A stretch of DNA of 64,000 nucleotides from positions 3,789,001 to 3,853,000 of the forward strand of contig NZ_CP104467.1 in the NCBI RefSeq assembly GCF_025369935.1, read 5' to 3'. Each line of letters starts with the position of its first letter. Position 1 is the stretch's first letter. The stretch is from Paenibacillus andongensis (GTDB lineage Bacteria > Bacillota > Bacilli > Paenibacillales > NBRC-103111). The notes beneath the pieces are model-generated. The model saw only the letters and a program-made list of their open reading frames with translations. It had not been told where the DNA came from and ran no database searches. Positions 46,164-55,451 of the stretch are shown piece by piece. A program made the translations under genes and the position numbers.

Positions 46164-47519
46164 ATGAACGAGAACACAGGAAATCGCCTCTGCCCGGGGG
46201 AGCTCCCGGATGTTGAACACTCGCAGACGGTTGGAAGTCGCGGCCCCGTGCTGGAGCAGGATAGCATGCTCCACGAAACACTGGAGACGTTTATCCATGA
46301 GAAACCGCTGGAGAGACCCGTACATGTCAAGGGCTGCGGCGCCTTCGGCTACTTCCAGACCGTAAACGCGATGACGGCCTACACGCAGCTGTGCTTCATG
46401 CAAAATGCGGGCCAGCAGGTCCCCGTCACCGTCAGATTTTCGCTTGCAGTCAGCAATCGGGGTACGCCGGATACGTCCCGCAACGTGCGCGGCTTCGCCA
46501 CCAAGTTCTACACGGACCAGGGCGTATTCGATCTGGTCTGCAACCACATCCCGGTATTCGCCGTCCGGGACGCCATCCGCTTTCCGGAGTTTATCCGCTC
46601 CCTCCTGCCTTCACCCGTCAATAACCTAACCGAGCCGGAGCGGTTCTGGAGCTTCGTCGCCCGGGCGCCGGAAGCCACCAACTTCGTGCTTTGGCTATAC
46701 TCTGACGTCGGCACGATTAAAAGCCTTCGCCACATCCCGGGCCACAGCGTCAATACCTACGTCTGGGAAAACGCGCAAGGCGTGCGCACCTACGTCAAAT
46801 ATCACTGGATGCCTCTTGCCGGCATTCAGTACATCGATCAGCGAGAAGCCTCCCGACTGTCAGGCGAGAATCCCGATTATGCCGCTAAGGATTTGTTCGA
46901 TACCCTGCAGGCGGGCAAAGCGGTGGAATACGGCCTTTACGTGCAGCTGATGAACCCTCAAGACGAGACCACCCTCCCCTTCGACCCGCTGGACGATACG
47001 AAAATATGGGATGAGCGGCAGTATCCGCTGCAGTCGGTCGGCAGACTGGTCTTGAACCGCAATCCGGATAACTATAGCGAACAGGTCGAGAAGCTGGCCT
47101 TCTCCCCTGCGAACCTGCTGACAGGCGCAGAGCTGTCGGACGATAAACTGCTGCAAGGGCGCTCTAACATTTACTGGGATTCGCAGCGGCGACGGCTTGG
47201 TCCGGATTTCCGCAGCATTCCGATCAATCATCAGCAGCACTGGTCGCCGGACTCCCAAGTGACCAGCGGCAACGGAAGATTCGTGGAAGGCCGCCTCGAG
47301 CGTACGGACATCCCGAAGCAGGATGACTTCATGCAGGCGGGTGAGTTCTACCGATCGCTTGCGCCGCTGCAGCAAGAGCATTTGTTTGCGAACCTAACCG
47401 GCGATCTTGCCCAAGTCTCGCGCGAAACGCAAAACATCGTGCTCGGCTACCTGTACAAGGCTTCTGCCGAGCTTGGAGAACGGGTCTCTCGGGCCATCCA
47501 GGGAATGACCAGGGGTTGA
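46164..47519 (+). CDS. Catalase
   Basis: 451 residues from the ATG at 46164 (GGGAGG six bases before). Heme catalase: distal His54 in RPVHVKGCGAFGYF, FSLAVSNRGTPDTSRNVRGFATKFYT, distal Asn in LVCNHIPVF, proximal Tyr in SNIYWDSQRRRLGPDF. Slightly short and the loop before IPVF differs from common clade 3 catalases (NNTPVF). Clearly GC-richer than its neighbours and on the opposite strand to the cassette-type genes, so perhaps transferred. Degrades hydrogen peroxide. Confidence 0.88.
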   Translation: MNENTGNRLCPGELPDVEHSQTVGSRGPVLEQDSMLHETLETFIHEKPLERPVHVKGCGAFGYFQTVNAMTAYTQLCFMQNAGQQVPVTVRFSLAVSNRGTPDTSRNVRGFATKFYTDQGVFDLVCNHIPVFAVRDAIRFPEFIRSLLPSPVNNLTEPERFWSFVARAPEATNFVLWLYSDVGTIKSLRHIPGHSVNTYVWENAQGVRTYVKYHWMPLAGIQYIDQREASRLSGENPDYAAKDLFDTLQAGKAVEYGLYVQLMNPQDETTLPFDPLDDTKIWDERQYPLQSVGRLVLNRNPDNYSEQVEKLAFSPANLLTGAELSDDKLLQGRSNIYWDSQRRRLGPDFRSIPINHQQHWSPDSQVTSGNGRFVEGRLERTDIPKQDDFMQAGEFYRSLAPLQQEHLFANLTGDLAQVSRETQNIVLGYLYKASAELGERVSRAIQGMTRG

Positions 47520-47526
47520 AAACCAA

Positions 47527-47560
47527 AAAGAGCCGTATTTGACAACAAATACGGCTCTTT
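47527..47560 (+). terminator. Terminator of the catalase gene
   Basis: AAAGAGCCGTATTT-GACAAC-AAATACGGCTCTTT. Confidence 0.85.
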
Positions 47561-47599
47561 CTTTATATAAGGTTATGATTGCAAGTCAAAGCGGTTAGC

Positions 47600-47766
47600 C
47601 TGCCCGTTACTTCAACGAAAAAAGGAGCAGCTGCCGGCCGCGGCGATCTGCTCCCTGGTTATTCAATTGTCTTCTCCTTGTGTTAATCATTATCCACCTG
47701 TTAGCGCAGAAGCTGCAGCCGATCGTCATAGCCGACTGTAGCTATCGTTCTCCGTTAGCTCAATGA
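47600..47766. repeat. Double cassette-type repeat R3a/R3b
   Basis: R3a starts CTGCCCGTTACTTCAAC, with hairpin GGAGCAG...CTGCTCC. R3b follows with a degenerate CTGTTAGCGCAG start, GCTGCAGCCGATCGTC and a canonical end ATCGTTCTCCGTTAGCTCAATG. Only about ten bases lie between the two, like an empty cassette. Confidence 0.65.
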
Positions 47767-48102
47767 TTTAACGGTCCTAAAACATGCACCTCAAAATAAT
47801 GTCCATTTGACTCTAGTGCGAGAGCCTCAAAGTGTTGCTTACTATTTAATTCATACAACTTCCCAAGTTTATCATTGGAATCCCCATTGTTTTTGGGCAT
47901 TGGTACTACAATCCGCTTGATTTCTCCCAATTCTTTTCCAATATCGTTTGAAGCAACTTCATATGCAGAAACTCCATATAGCGTATCATACCATGCGATG
48001 GCACTCGGATATAAACCATTATTAGACACTGCGGTAGAAGATGCCTATGAACAGCCAGTTATCGTAAACACCAACATGATAATTGAAAAAAATTTTGCTC
48101 AC
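47760..48102 (-). pseudogene. Small lipoprotein with an in-frame stop
   Basis: The frame open to 48029 lacks a good start. Upstream reading gives a lipoprotein signal (FSIIMLVFTITGCS) directly followed by TAG (48044-48046), then ASSTAVSNNGLYPSAIAWYDTLYG. A run of seven T before the signal also puts the GTG at 48102 one base out of frame. Mature part ends HYFEVHVLGPLNH with a TGA inside repeat R3b. Not recognised. Confidence 0.55.
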
Positions 48103-48166
48103 AATAATCACCCCATAATTATAGACATAAAAGTGAGCGGAAATGTTACGATCCTATATCACTAAC

Positions 48167-48254
48167 CTGCCCGTTACTTCAACAGCAATGGCAGCTGAAC
48201 ATTCAGGCCAGCTGCCTTTGATTTTATTCCGCTATTGTTCTGCGTTAAAATAAT
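48167..48254. repeat. Cassette-type repeat R4
   Basis: CTGCCCGTTACTTCAAC, arms GGCAGCTG / CAGCTGCC, end CCGCTATTGTTCTGCGTTAAAATAATG. Confidence 0.75.
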
Positions 48255-48352
48255 GACTAGCACTTTTGACTTAGCTTCTGTTCTACGTACTGTAATAACA
48301 CAAAGTAACGCTGTTTTCGTAAATATTGTTTGCTATTTAAAGTGTTGAATAA

Positions 48353-48631
48353 CTAACCGCCTATAAGAGAGGAAAGTTGGATAAACCTTAGCCCAAATGC
48401 AAATAACAAAATAACATGAACTACTTTTGAAATAAGTGATAAACGATTACTTTTTTGTTTGGCTTTTTTACATAACCAAAATGACAGAAGAGGTAGAAAA
48501 ATAACCAAAACTGGACCTATACCAGAAAGCATTAAAAACATGATAGCAAAGGCTGAAGAAGGACCAATCCCATGTTCTCTATTTAGCGCTATTGATTCTG
48601 GGGTATCTACTAGCGAAACAGTAACAAACAA
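48353..48631 (-). CDS. Small membrane protein, start uncertain
   Basis: 92 residues from a TTG at 48631; the frame stays open and protein-like up to about 48705 (IKIKKYGTNGLGLLSLYIYYILLILF) but without an ATG, GTG or TTG there. Three hydrophobic segments in the longer form. Abuts the stop of the Nudix gene. Not recognised. Confidence 0.5.
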   Translation of the reverse strand: MFVTVSLVDTPESIALNREHGIGPSSAFAIMFLMLSGIGPVLVIFLPLLSFWLCKKAKQKSNRLSLISKVVHVILLFAFGLRFIQLSSLIGG

Positions 48632-48710
48632 AATCAGCAGGATGTAGTAAATGTATAGACTAAGGAGACCTAGTCCGTTTGTTCCATATTTTTTTATCTT
48701 AATTCTCAGC

Positions 48711-49194
48711 CTAACCCCCTAATTCACGCACTCGTTCTAAAATGATTGTACTATAGTCCCCCCCCCCCATTATTCTGCCCGTTACAGTTAAAATCCCCGC
48801 TCTTGTAATAATTTCTATTCTTTCTCCTCTTCCTTCTATAGCCTTTATCATTTCAATTACGGTACTAAAATTCATTATTACATATCCCGTTTTTTCAAAT
48901 CCTTTAGGCATTTCTACTAATTTCTTCACTCGTGTTAAAAAGTAAACAATATAAGAGTTGGTCTCTTTCCAACACCAACTTGCAAATGGAATTCTATCGT
49001 CTGTTACTTCAAGCCCTGCCTCTTCCATTACTTCTCGATCTAAGCCTTCATTTATTGATTCACCAGGTTCTAGTCTTCCACCAATTGTTGTTAATACTTT
49101 CTCTTCCTGATCCCAAACCATCATCTAAAATAGGGACACAATGCACACCTCCAATGGGTTTGTCTGTTGGTAATTCAGTAATAAAGCTTAACAT
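48711..49194 (-). pseudogene. Nudix hydrolase, frameshifted, with an 11-G tract
   Basis: An ATG at 49194 reads MLSFITELPTDKPIGGVHCVPILDDG and then leaves frame; the second frame resumes MVWDQEEKVLTTIGGRLEPGESINEGLDREVMEEAGLEV (in pieces), with a good Nudix box (G-x5-E-x7-REVMEEAGL). The joint lacks some bases. Near its 3' end the gene has 11 consecutive G (plus-strand C, 48758-48768) and an exact CTGCCCGTTA (48775-48784). Confidence 0.7.
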
Positions 49195-49392
49195 CTCTAA
49201 AATTCCCCATGAAAATTGGTTTTTAATATCGGTTTAAGGCAATTGTTTATAACTTAGTGATTGCAACAGTAAAATCCAACTTGTTAACGAATTAATTCGT
49301 GAGGAATACTTAAATTCCTTTTTATGTAATAAAATGTGAAAGCTCTTATTGAGCATATCTGCCCTTTAATTAAGAAGTAATAAATGAATTCC

Positions 49393-50237
49393 CTAAAAAT
49401 ATCGGCGATATAATTCTCTCCTGCGCTCTCCACGCAACTGCGCATAAATCTGTGTAGTAGATGCTTTTTCATGCCCAAGCATACCCTGAATAAATTCAAG
49501 TGGAGCACCGTTATCTAGCAATTGACAGGCATAGGTGTGACGGAATCGATGAGGATATACACTGGCAGTAATTTTCCCACGCTGTGCTAGTTTTTTTAAA
49601 GACCAACGTATTGTTGGGATAGTCAATCGACGGGTCGGATTCGTTTCGGTGACAAACAATGCTTTACAGGTATCTCCACGACTCTCCAGGTATCTCTTTA
49701 ACCAAACCTTACACTCGGTAGTAAAATAAACCTCTCTTTGTTTAGAACCCTTACCATTCACAATTGCTGAACAGTTCTCCCAGTTCACGTCCTCAATGTT
49801 TATTTTCTGCACTTCTCCAACGCGGCAGCCCGTGCAGTATAGAAATTCCAATAGAGCATGCTCACGGTGAGATCGACAGGTAATCTTAAGATGAATAACA
49901 TCCTCCTCAATTAGAAATTTCGGAATACGTTTGTCCATCTTTGGCTCTCTCAGCTTGAGAGAAGGATTCCGTGTGATATGCCCTTCTTCAAATGCAAAGC
50001 GAAAAAGGGAGCGTACAAATCGAATCCGATGACCTAAGCTGCTAGGTTTTAACCGCTCTGATACCCTAGCGAAGTAGTCTTTTAGCAAATTTATAGAGAT
50101 TTCTTCAATCTCCTAGATCACCCAGTTCACCGACCAACATTTTTAGTTGTAGAAAGTATGCTTTCATTGTATGCGTACTGAATCCCAGAATACGTTTTGT
50201 CAGCTTCATACAGCATCCATAAATCCTTCAATGTCAT
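49393..50237 (-). pseudogene. XerC/D-like tyrosine recombinase, two frameshifts in its 5' part
   Basis: The last 231 residues are intact: Arg in YCTGCRVGEVQKI, Lys in NGKGSKQREV, HRFRH, GHEKASTTQIYAQL with nucleophile Tyr. Upstream, reading from the ATG at 50237 needs two frame changes (an extra A in GACAAAACG, and near CTAGGAGATTG) to give MTLKDLWMLYEADK-R-ILGFSTHTMKAYF...EEISINLLKDYF. So the core-binding domain is broken. A TTG at 50088 may allow a truncated product. Confidence 0.8.
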
Positions 50238-50242
50238 AATAA

Positions 50243-50292
50243 AAACCCTCCCAAGTATTAGTATCTCTAGCTTTATAGAATTGGGAGGGTTT
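50243..50292. repeat. Inverted repeat upstream of the recombinase
   Basis: AAACCCTCCCAA (50243-50254) and TTGGGAGGGTTT (50281-50292), perfect, 26-bp loop, directly before the recombinase start. Recombination site or terminator. Confidence 0.55.
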
Positions 50293-50433
50293 AATCTTTA
50301 TTGCTTATTATTGTGCTAGCGTTTTTCGATATGACATGCTTTCTTTCTCATTTTGTCGACGTTGAGATTATCCATTAGTCCTTCTGGCAATTAATAATAG
50401 TGAACTTGACACAAATAAAGGTCCACATCACAA

Positions 50434-50576
50434 TCACTCAATCCGATACATAACTTCCAAATTCTTTCCCAACAGATCACACAATTTTTCAGCTGTCGCA
50501 CGCCTACTGTTTTAAGAGATCTTTCCAGTAAGCTGATATAGGAGTGGCTTAAACCTTTAATAATTCTTGCCTTCAT
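50434..50576 (-). pseudogene. XRE-type HTH remnant
   Basis: Starts KARIIKGLSHSYISLLERSLKT and after a frame change continues RATAEKLCDLLGKNLEVMYRIE to a TGA: recognition helix and last helices of a small Cro/CI-type repressor. Probably a former regulator of a mobile unit. Confidence 0.5.
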
Positions 50577-50650
50577 GACGCGTCACTCTTTGCCCTTATC
50601 CTCATATCCCTGCTTTTACCCTAATCACATTTGTTTACAACTGTAAATTT

Positions 50651-50710
50651 CATTAAACCACTTTATTTCAGGTTAAATAACTTTATTTCAGATTAAACAA
50701 CCTTATTTCA
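50651..50710. repeat. Three tandem 20-bp repeats
   Basis: Units at 50651, 50671 and 50691, each of the form (G)(G/A)TTAAA(C/T)(A/C)A(C)(C/T)TTATTTCA, exact 20-bp period. Confidence 0.65.
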
Positions 50711-50736
50711 TCTTGCCAACAGTACTATGTCGACCT

Positions 50737-50840
50737 CATAGGGATATCCTGTCTCGGACTTTTTGAGGTTCATGCGGGATGCCGGATGCTAATCTTTTGG
50801 ACACTTTCAAGTTCTTGTCATTTGCTTTTGACAAGAACTT
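50737..50840. other. Fragment of the SLH-gene repeat domain, then a 12-bp inverted repeat
   Basis: 50738-50800 is similar to 44111-44173 inside the SLH gene (ATAGGGATATCCTGTCT, then CGGGATGxCGGATGCT). Next AAGTTCTTGTCA (50809-50820) / TGACAAGAACTT (50829-50840). The remaining gap to 51077 shows no gene. Confidence 0.55.
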
Positions 50841-51077
50841 TATCCCATAAAACAAAAAAAACACGATTTACGCTGGCAAGTCATTTTTTTGATGATATCA
50901 AGTTTTCTAAGTTATATGCGTCAAAAGTAACTAAAGACACAGGAAATATCTCCCATATTTCTGGATTTAGAATACCATCAATCGTGTCGGGGAAAGTTAG
51001 TTGCGAATCAATCCTTCCTTCGCCCCCATCCAAGTTTACTTTAATCAAAAATAAAATTAATTAGGAGTGTATGAACG

Positions 51078-51923
51078 ATGTCCGAATTAACGCAGCTAAC
51101 GATTGATCGTAAAAACTCTTACTATTGGAGAGTTACTTTTAACAATCCGCCTCTAAATTTGATTGATGATAACACAATCCCTGAGTATATGAGGCTTTTG
51201 GAACTGGCTGAGGCTGATCAAGAGCTTAAAGTCATCGTGTTTGACAGCGCAAATCCAGATTTCTTCATTTCTCACTTCACCCCGGCTGCTGGAACGAAAA
51301 ACCTGCTGACCCCTCGTCCAGACGGGTTGCTGCCGTGGGCTCATTTTGCTTCTCAACTGTCTAAACTCCCTGTTGTGACAATTTCCGCCATCCGTGGGCG
51401 AGCACGCGGTATCGGATCGGAATTTGTTCTTGCGACAGATATTCGTTTCGCCAGCTTGGAAAAAGCAATTCTAAGTCAATTTGAAATCGGACTCGGACTG
51501 TTCCCTGGTGGTGGCGGCCTGGAACAACTCCCAAGAGTCGTTGGCCGCGCTCGCGCGCTGGAAATCGCGCTTAGCGCCGACGATTACGATGCTGCTACGG
51601 CCGAGCGTTATGGTTGGGTCAACCGTGCGATCCCAGATGCTGAGTTTGAAAATTTCGTAGAACGGTTCGCGCAACGTGTGGCTTCCTTCGATAAACGAGC
51701 TATTACCGAAATCAAGCATCTTGTAAACATTCGTCACGATTTGCCGACTGCGCAGGAGCTTGATGAATCTATGAAAATCTTTTTCAGTGCCTACAATTGG
51801 GAAGGTCCTCCTAAACGTATTCCTATCCTCACTAAACATGGCCACGGCACATACAGCGATCTCGAACTCAATTACGGTAAAGTTCTTGGCGAAATCGACT
51901 TCAACAATGAAATAAGCCAATAG
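51078..51923 (+). CDS. Enoyl-CoA hydratase/isomerase family protein
   Basis: 281 residues, TAGGAG before the ATG. Crotonase fold: FNNPPLNLIDD, oxyanion-hole segment IRGRARGIGSEFVLATDIRFAS, and EIGLGLFPGGGG where the second acidic residue of classical hydratases would lie (Gly-rich here). Longer C-terminal tail than usual. Substrate unknown. Monocistronic. Confidence 0.85.
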   Translation: MSELTQLTIDRKNSYYWRVTFNNPPLNLIDDNTIPEYMRLLELAEADQELKVIVFDSANPDFFISHFTPAAGTKNLLTPRPDGLLPWAHFASQLSKLPVVTISAIRGRARGIGSEFVLATDIRFASLEKAILSQFEIGLGLFPGGGGLEQLPRVVGRARALEIALSADDYDAATAERYGWVNRAIPDAEFENFVERFAQRVASFDKRAITEIKHLVNIRHDLPTAQELDESMKIFFSAYNWEGPPKRIPILTKHGHGTYSDLELNYGKVLGEIDFNNEISQ

Positions 51924-51962
51924 TTGACGAAGACTGCGCAGTTGGATTGGAATTTTTACGTT

Positions 51963-52010
51963 AAAAAAAGCGCCACAGCTACCTCAAGAACAGATAAGGT
52001 AGCTGTAACG
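51963..52010 (-). terminator. Terminator of the DoxX gene
   Basis: ACAGCTACCT / AGGTAGCTGT with GCG/CGC extension; T7 on the minus strand. Confidence 0.7.
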
Positions 52011-52069
52011 CGACCATTCGATATTAAATCAATGGTAGCAAAATCTTCAAACACTCGCACAATTTCTTA

Positions 52070-52435
52070 TTAAACTGAATTGATAGTCAATCTACTTCTA
52101 ATCAAGACAAATAAGCTTAAAATAAGAAGAATAATTGCTGGTGCTGCATCTGACATACCTTGACCTGCATTTAAATGGGAGAACACGGCACCTGCCATCA
52201 GTAATACGAACCCCAACGATGCAAATAAAGTGATTTTGGGCTTTCTAAACCCAACTGCTAAGCCTAGTGCTCCCAAAACCTCACAAGCTCCAACAAAATA
52301 CATAAAGCCTTTTGCGTATCCAAAGACTTCAGTAAACAGTACAACTTGCTGTGCATTCCCTGTAAGTTTCATAATGCCAAACATAATAAAACCAACAATC
52401 AATAATCCCTGTACAATACGTGTAGTCCACTTCAT
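52070..52435 (-). CDS. DoxX-family membrane protein
   Basis: 121 residues from an ATG at 52435 (AAGGAG upstream, long spacing). Four hydrophobic helices; GFIMFGIMKLTGN and GACEVLGALGLAVGF are typical of DoxX/DoxD-like proteins. Follows a truncated MarR gene, probably its former regulator. Confidence 0.85.
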   Translation of the reverse strand: MKWTTRIVQGLLIVGFIMFGIMKLTGNAQQVVLFTEVFGYAKGFMYFVGACEVLGALGLAVGFRKPKITLFASLGFVLLMAGAVFSHLNAGQGMSDAAPAIILLILSLFVLIRSRLTINSV

Positions 52436-52547
52436 AATTACATAACTCCTTGTGTGTGATCTATTATTTTGTTCCATACAAACTTAATAACGGTTTTGCT
52501 ATAAATACTGCTAATGCCATCAATACAACATTTCTCCTGCATTTTAT

Positions 52548-52802
52548 TTATAAATTTTTTGCGCCCAATCCGATTTTTTTTAGCAATGCAGTGAGCAATT
52601 CTTTTACTTCATCGCTTACGAATGACAAATTTTGCGAGATCGTTGTCACATGTTTAGGGAATATATCATTAAATAAAATAGTTCCCTCTTCGGTCAATAG
52701 GACATTTGATCCCCTTCGATCTGTAGCACTTGCTTGCCTTTCCACGAGTCCTTTTTTCTCTAATTTATCGACTACATATGTTATGCCACCGTGAGGAATT
52801 AT
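52548..52802 (-). pseudogene. MarR-type regulator, N-terminal half lost
   Basis: Readable from GGITYVVDKLEKKGLVERQASATDRRGSNVLLTEEG (in pieces) to the end ALLKKIGLGAKNL. It is a paralogue of the intact MarR at 56292 (LLKKIGIGAQKL). The first ~65 residues, including the dimer helices, are missing upstream of about 52800. Confidence 0.7.
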
Positions 52803-52875
52803 TCCATGTTTATGGTTATACCAGTATTATACTGTTACGCAGTGCGGAAAGTCTTTTTAAGCTCATATAGGCTTA

Positions 52876-52930
52876 ATTCATTAATGCAACATGAATATAA
52901 GATTTCAATTATGTTACATTCGCTTAACTC
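52876..52930. repeat. 55-bp dispersed repeat, copy 2
   Basis: Matches 35891-35945 apart from a few bases. The rest of 52803-53106 holds no gene I can see. Confidence 0.6.
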
Positions 52931-53106
52931 TCGTTCTGCAATAGTTCAATAACGTGAAACAATTTAATTCTTTCATGAAATCATATTCTTCATTTTCTCA
53001 TTGCATGTGTTTCAGCATTTTTTAAGCCCACAAATAGGGCCTTCCTTTGCGGGACGACCCTTTCTATTAAATGTGAACCTTACAATGGTAAATCATCGAG
53101 TTATAT

Positions 53107-53589
53107 TCATGCACGTTTTAATGGACTTGAATTAGTACGACATTTTATATGCCCGAGATGTTGCCCTTCATGATAAAAGCAAAAATTCAATACCTCTCCG
53201 ATAGATTCCATTTCAGTGCCGAACAGGTTCAATGGCTTGTTTGCTTTTTCTTCAAGATTCCGGGTTCCGAGTTGCGATTTAATATGCTCCATTTGCCCTA
53301 TTAGCAAGGATGCCAACTGCTCCAAACTTGGAGGTGGCGCTTGCCAATCAGAAGGCTTCGACCCGGATTTGAACATAGCTATATGCTCTTCGGACAAATA
53401 AGGGGACAAACCCACGAAATTATTCAGAAAAACATCGGTAAAAGCAGCGATATGTCCGAGATGCCAACGGACGGTGTTTTTATACCCTGTCGGCATTTCA
53501 TCCGCAATCTCGTCTGTAATGGATTCAATGGATTTAATCGTCATCATTCGAATCACTTCAAGTTGATTTAATAATTTTTGTCCGTTCAT
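53107..53589 (-). CDS. DinB-family protein
   Basis: 160 residues; four-helix bundle with the three metal-ligand positions: His in RWHLGHIAAFTD and two His in CFYHEGQHLGHI. Members include thiol-dependent transferases (bacillithiol). GGGAGAA precedes the ATG. Function open. Confidence 0.85.
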   Translation of the reverse strand: MNGQKLLNQLEVIRMMTIKSIESITDEIADEMPTGYKNTVRWHLGHIAAFTDVFLNNFVGLSPYLSEEHIAMFKSGSKPSDWQAPPPSLEQLASLLIGQMEHIKSQLGTRNLEEKANKPLNLFGTEMESIGEVLNFCFYHEGQHLGHIKCRTNSSPLKRA

Positions 53590-53696
53590 CGTAATTCTCC
53601 CTTGTTAACTATTTTTATAAAAAGCGAATATTCTACGCTCTGTAGTTTTCGCCTTTCTAATCTTTAATCGTTTTTAATACCAGTTGAACTCATCGC

Positions 53697-55112
53697 TCAA
53701 TCGTAGTGAGGCTGCCGAGATTTTCTGCCTAAGCTGTTGATATATAACAGAGCGCTGGCCGCAACGATGAAACTGAAGATGAGAATCAAATTTCCGTACA
53801 AGTAAGTACTTGATTCCGTGAGGAGCGGATGCAGTGGAAATGCAAGCAGCTTTTCCTCCAGCATTTTGGCAACAAGAGCCGTGATGACAGCCCCCGAAAT
53901 GGTGGATATCATATTGAAAAAACCCATCCCGATGCCGATTTGTTGAACGGGCAAAATTTTCGTAACGCTCTCCGCCAACGCCGTCTGTACGAAGGAGAAT
54001 CCGATGTACATCAAGATGAGGGCGGCACCAATGTACCCTACCCAAAGCCCAATGACGGAAGATAGCAGCAGAAAACTGACCGCGAGCAAACATAGCCCCA
54101 AATAATTAACGAAGTGGCTCCCTTTTTTGACAGTCAAATTACCGGCGACTTTGCCGAAAAGAACGGCGCTGAAAGCTCCGGGAAACAAGACAATACCGAT
54201 GGTATTTGCGTCAACACCGTACGTTTTATTAAGCATGATCGGGATGACGAACAAAACCGAGAATACGGATCCGAAAATGAGAAAACCGATCACGAGACCG
54301 TTTCGATATCGCGAATTCGCGAACAAGGAAGGATCGACAAACGGTTCTTTTGCCCGGCGGATTTGAACAATGAAAAGGAATAGTCCAACCATAGCCCCAG
54401 CCAAATAAAGCCAATGTCCTTCTGTGGTAAATAGGATCAGCATAGCTACTGTAATGCTGAGCAGCACCCCTCCGATGATGTCCAGACTGCCCGCTTTGCG
54501 CCCCTCTTTCGGAAAATATTTCAGGAAGAAAGGGATGGCTGCAACGATGGGAAGAGGGAAGAGAAACAGGTAAGCCCATTGAAACGATTCAGTGATAAAA
54601 CCGCCAAGTACCGGCCCAATTCCGATCGCGAAGGATCCGGTCGAAGTGATGATGCCGAAAATCTTGCCCCGTTCTTCCGCCGAGAAATATCGGGCAACCA
54701 TCACGAAGACGAGCGAAGGGATCGCCGCACAGCCTGCTCCTTGTATCGCCCTGGCCACAATGACGGCGGGGTACCAAGCCTGAAGGGCAAAGCCGATAAC
54801 CGATCCTGCGCTGTAAAGGATAATTCCGATCGTAATCAGTTTCCTAATGCTGAAGATATCGGACAATTTTCCGAACACAACCATCCCCACGCCGAAGACG
54901 ATAAAAAAGACCGTCACGACCCAACTGACTTCAGACGGGTTCAGCGTGAACTGCTTGGCAATATTAGGTGTAGATACATTAAACACTGATTCATTCAGGA
55001 CAGAGAAAAAAAAGATGTAATAAATCCATAGGATGCTTTTCCTGACTTCTGATACATCATGGCTTGTATGGTTCTCTCTGTCTATTCTCTCCACTTTCTC
55101 CACTCTATTCAA
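53697..55112 (-). CDS. MFS drug/H+ antiporter, 14-helix DHA2 type
   Basis: 471 residues, about 14 hydrophobic segments. Motif A-like GKLSDIFSIRKLI, motif C GPVLGGFI in helix 5, typical of TetL/QacA/EmrB-class exporters. Start taken as TTG 55112; the first 25 residues are polar. Substrate not predictable. The 340 bp upstream (55113-55451) hold nothing I can name. Confidence 0.87.
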   Translation of the reverse strand: MNRVEKVERIDRENHTSHDVSEVRKSILWIYYIFFFSVLNESVFNVSTPNIAKQFTLNPSEVSWVVTVFFIVFGVGMVVFGKLSDIFSIRKLITIGIILYSAGSVIGFALQAWYPAVIVARAIQGAGCAAIPSLVFVMVARYFSAEERGKIFGIITSTGSFAIGIGPVLGGFITESFQWAYLFLFPLPIVAAIPFFLKYFPKEGRKAGSLDIIGGVLLSITVAMLILFTTEGHWLYLAGAMVGLFLFIVQIRRAKEPFVDPSLFANSRYRNGLVIGFLIFGSVFSVLFVIPIMLNKTYGVDANTIGIVLFPGAFSAVLFGKVAGNLTVKKGSHFVNYLGLCLLAVSFLLLSSVIGLWVGYIGAALILMYIGFSFVQTALAESVTKILPVQQIGIGMGFFNMISTISGAVITALVAKMLEEKLLAFPLHPLLTESSTYLYGNLILIFSFIVAASALLYINSLGRKSRQPHYD

Positions 55113-55451
55113 CTCTAACGCTTCCTTTCTTCCCGTTTGCTTTGTTCCGATGCAGCTGCGGCGTTTTCATCACAATCACAATCCGCAGGAGCCGCAGGTG
55201 GACATTATCGTGTTATGCCTGCGGGAAGTGGGAGCACCACCGACGTTCAATATAGTTAAACGTTGCTACTTCTCATTAATATACGATCAACAGAAACTTT
55301 CGATCGCTCAGCCACTGCTACGTTGCCAATTCCCATTTTGAAACTTAGCTACTCTGTGAATTAAGAATATAATGTCCAGTACCACGCGCATACTAAAGGA
55401 TACAACTTGCATTTTTGTCATTCTTAATTTGCCCTACATAACATGATCGAT

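Noticed and set aside
46137..47381. Minus-strand open frames across the catalase gene
   Set aside because: Shadow frames of a GC-rich gene; catalase motifs are in the plus frame.
55033..55341. Plus-strand open frame upstream of the MFS gene
   Set aside because: Overlaps the MFS start on the other strand; no recognisable domain or ribosome site.
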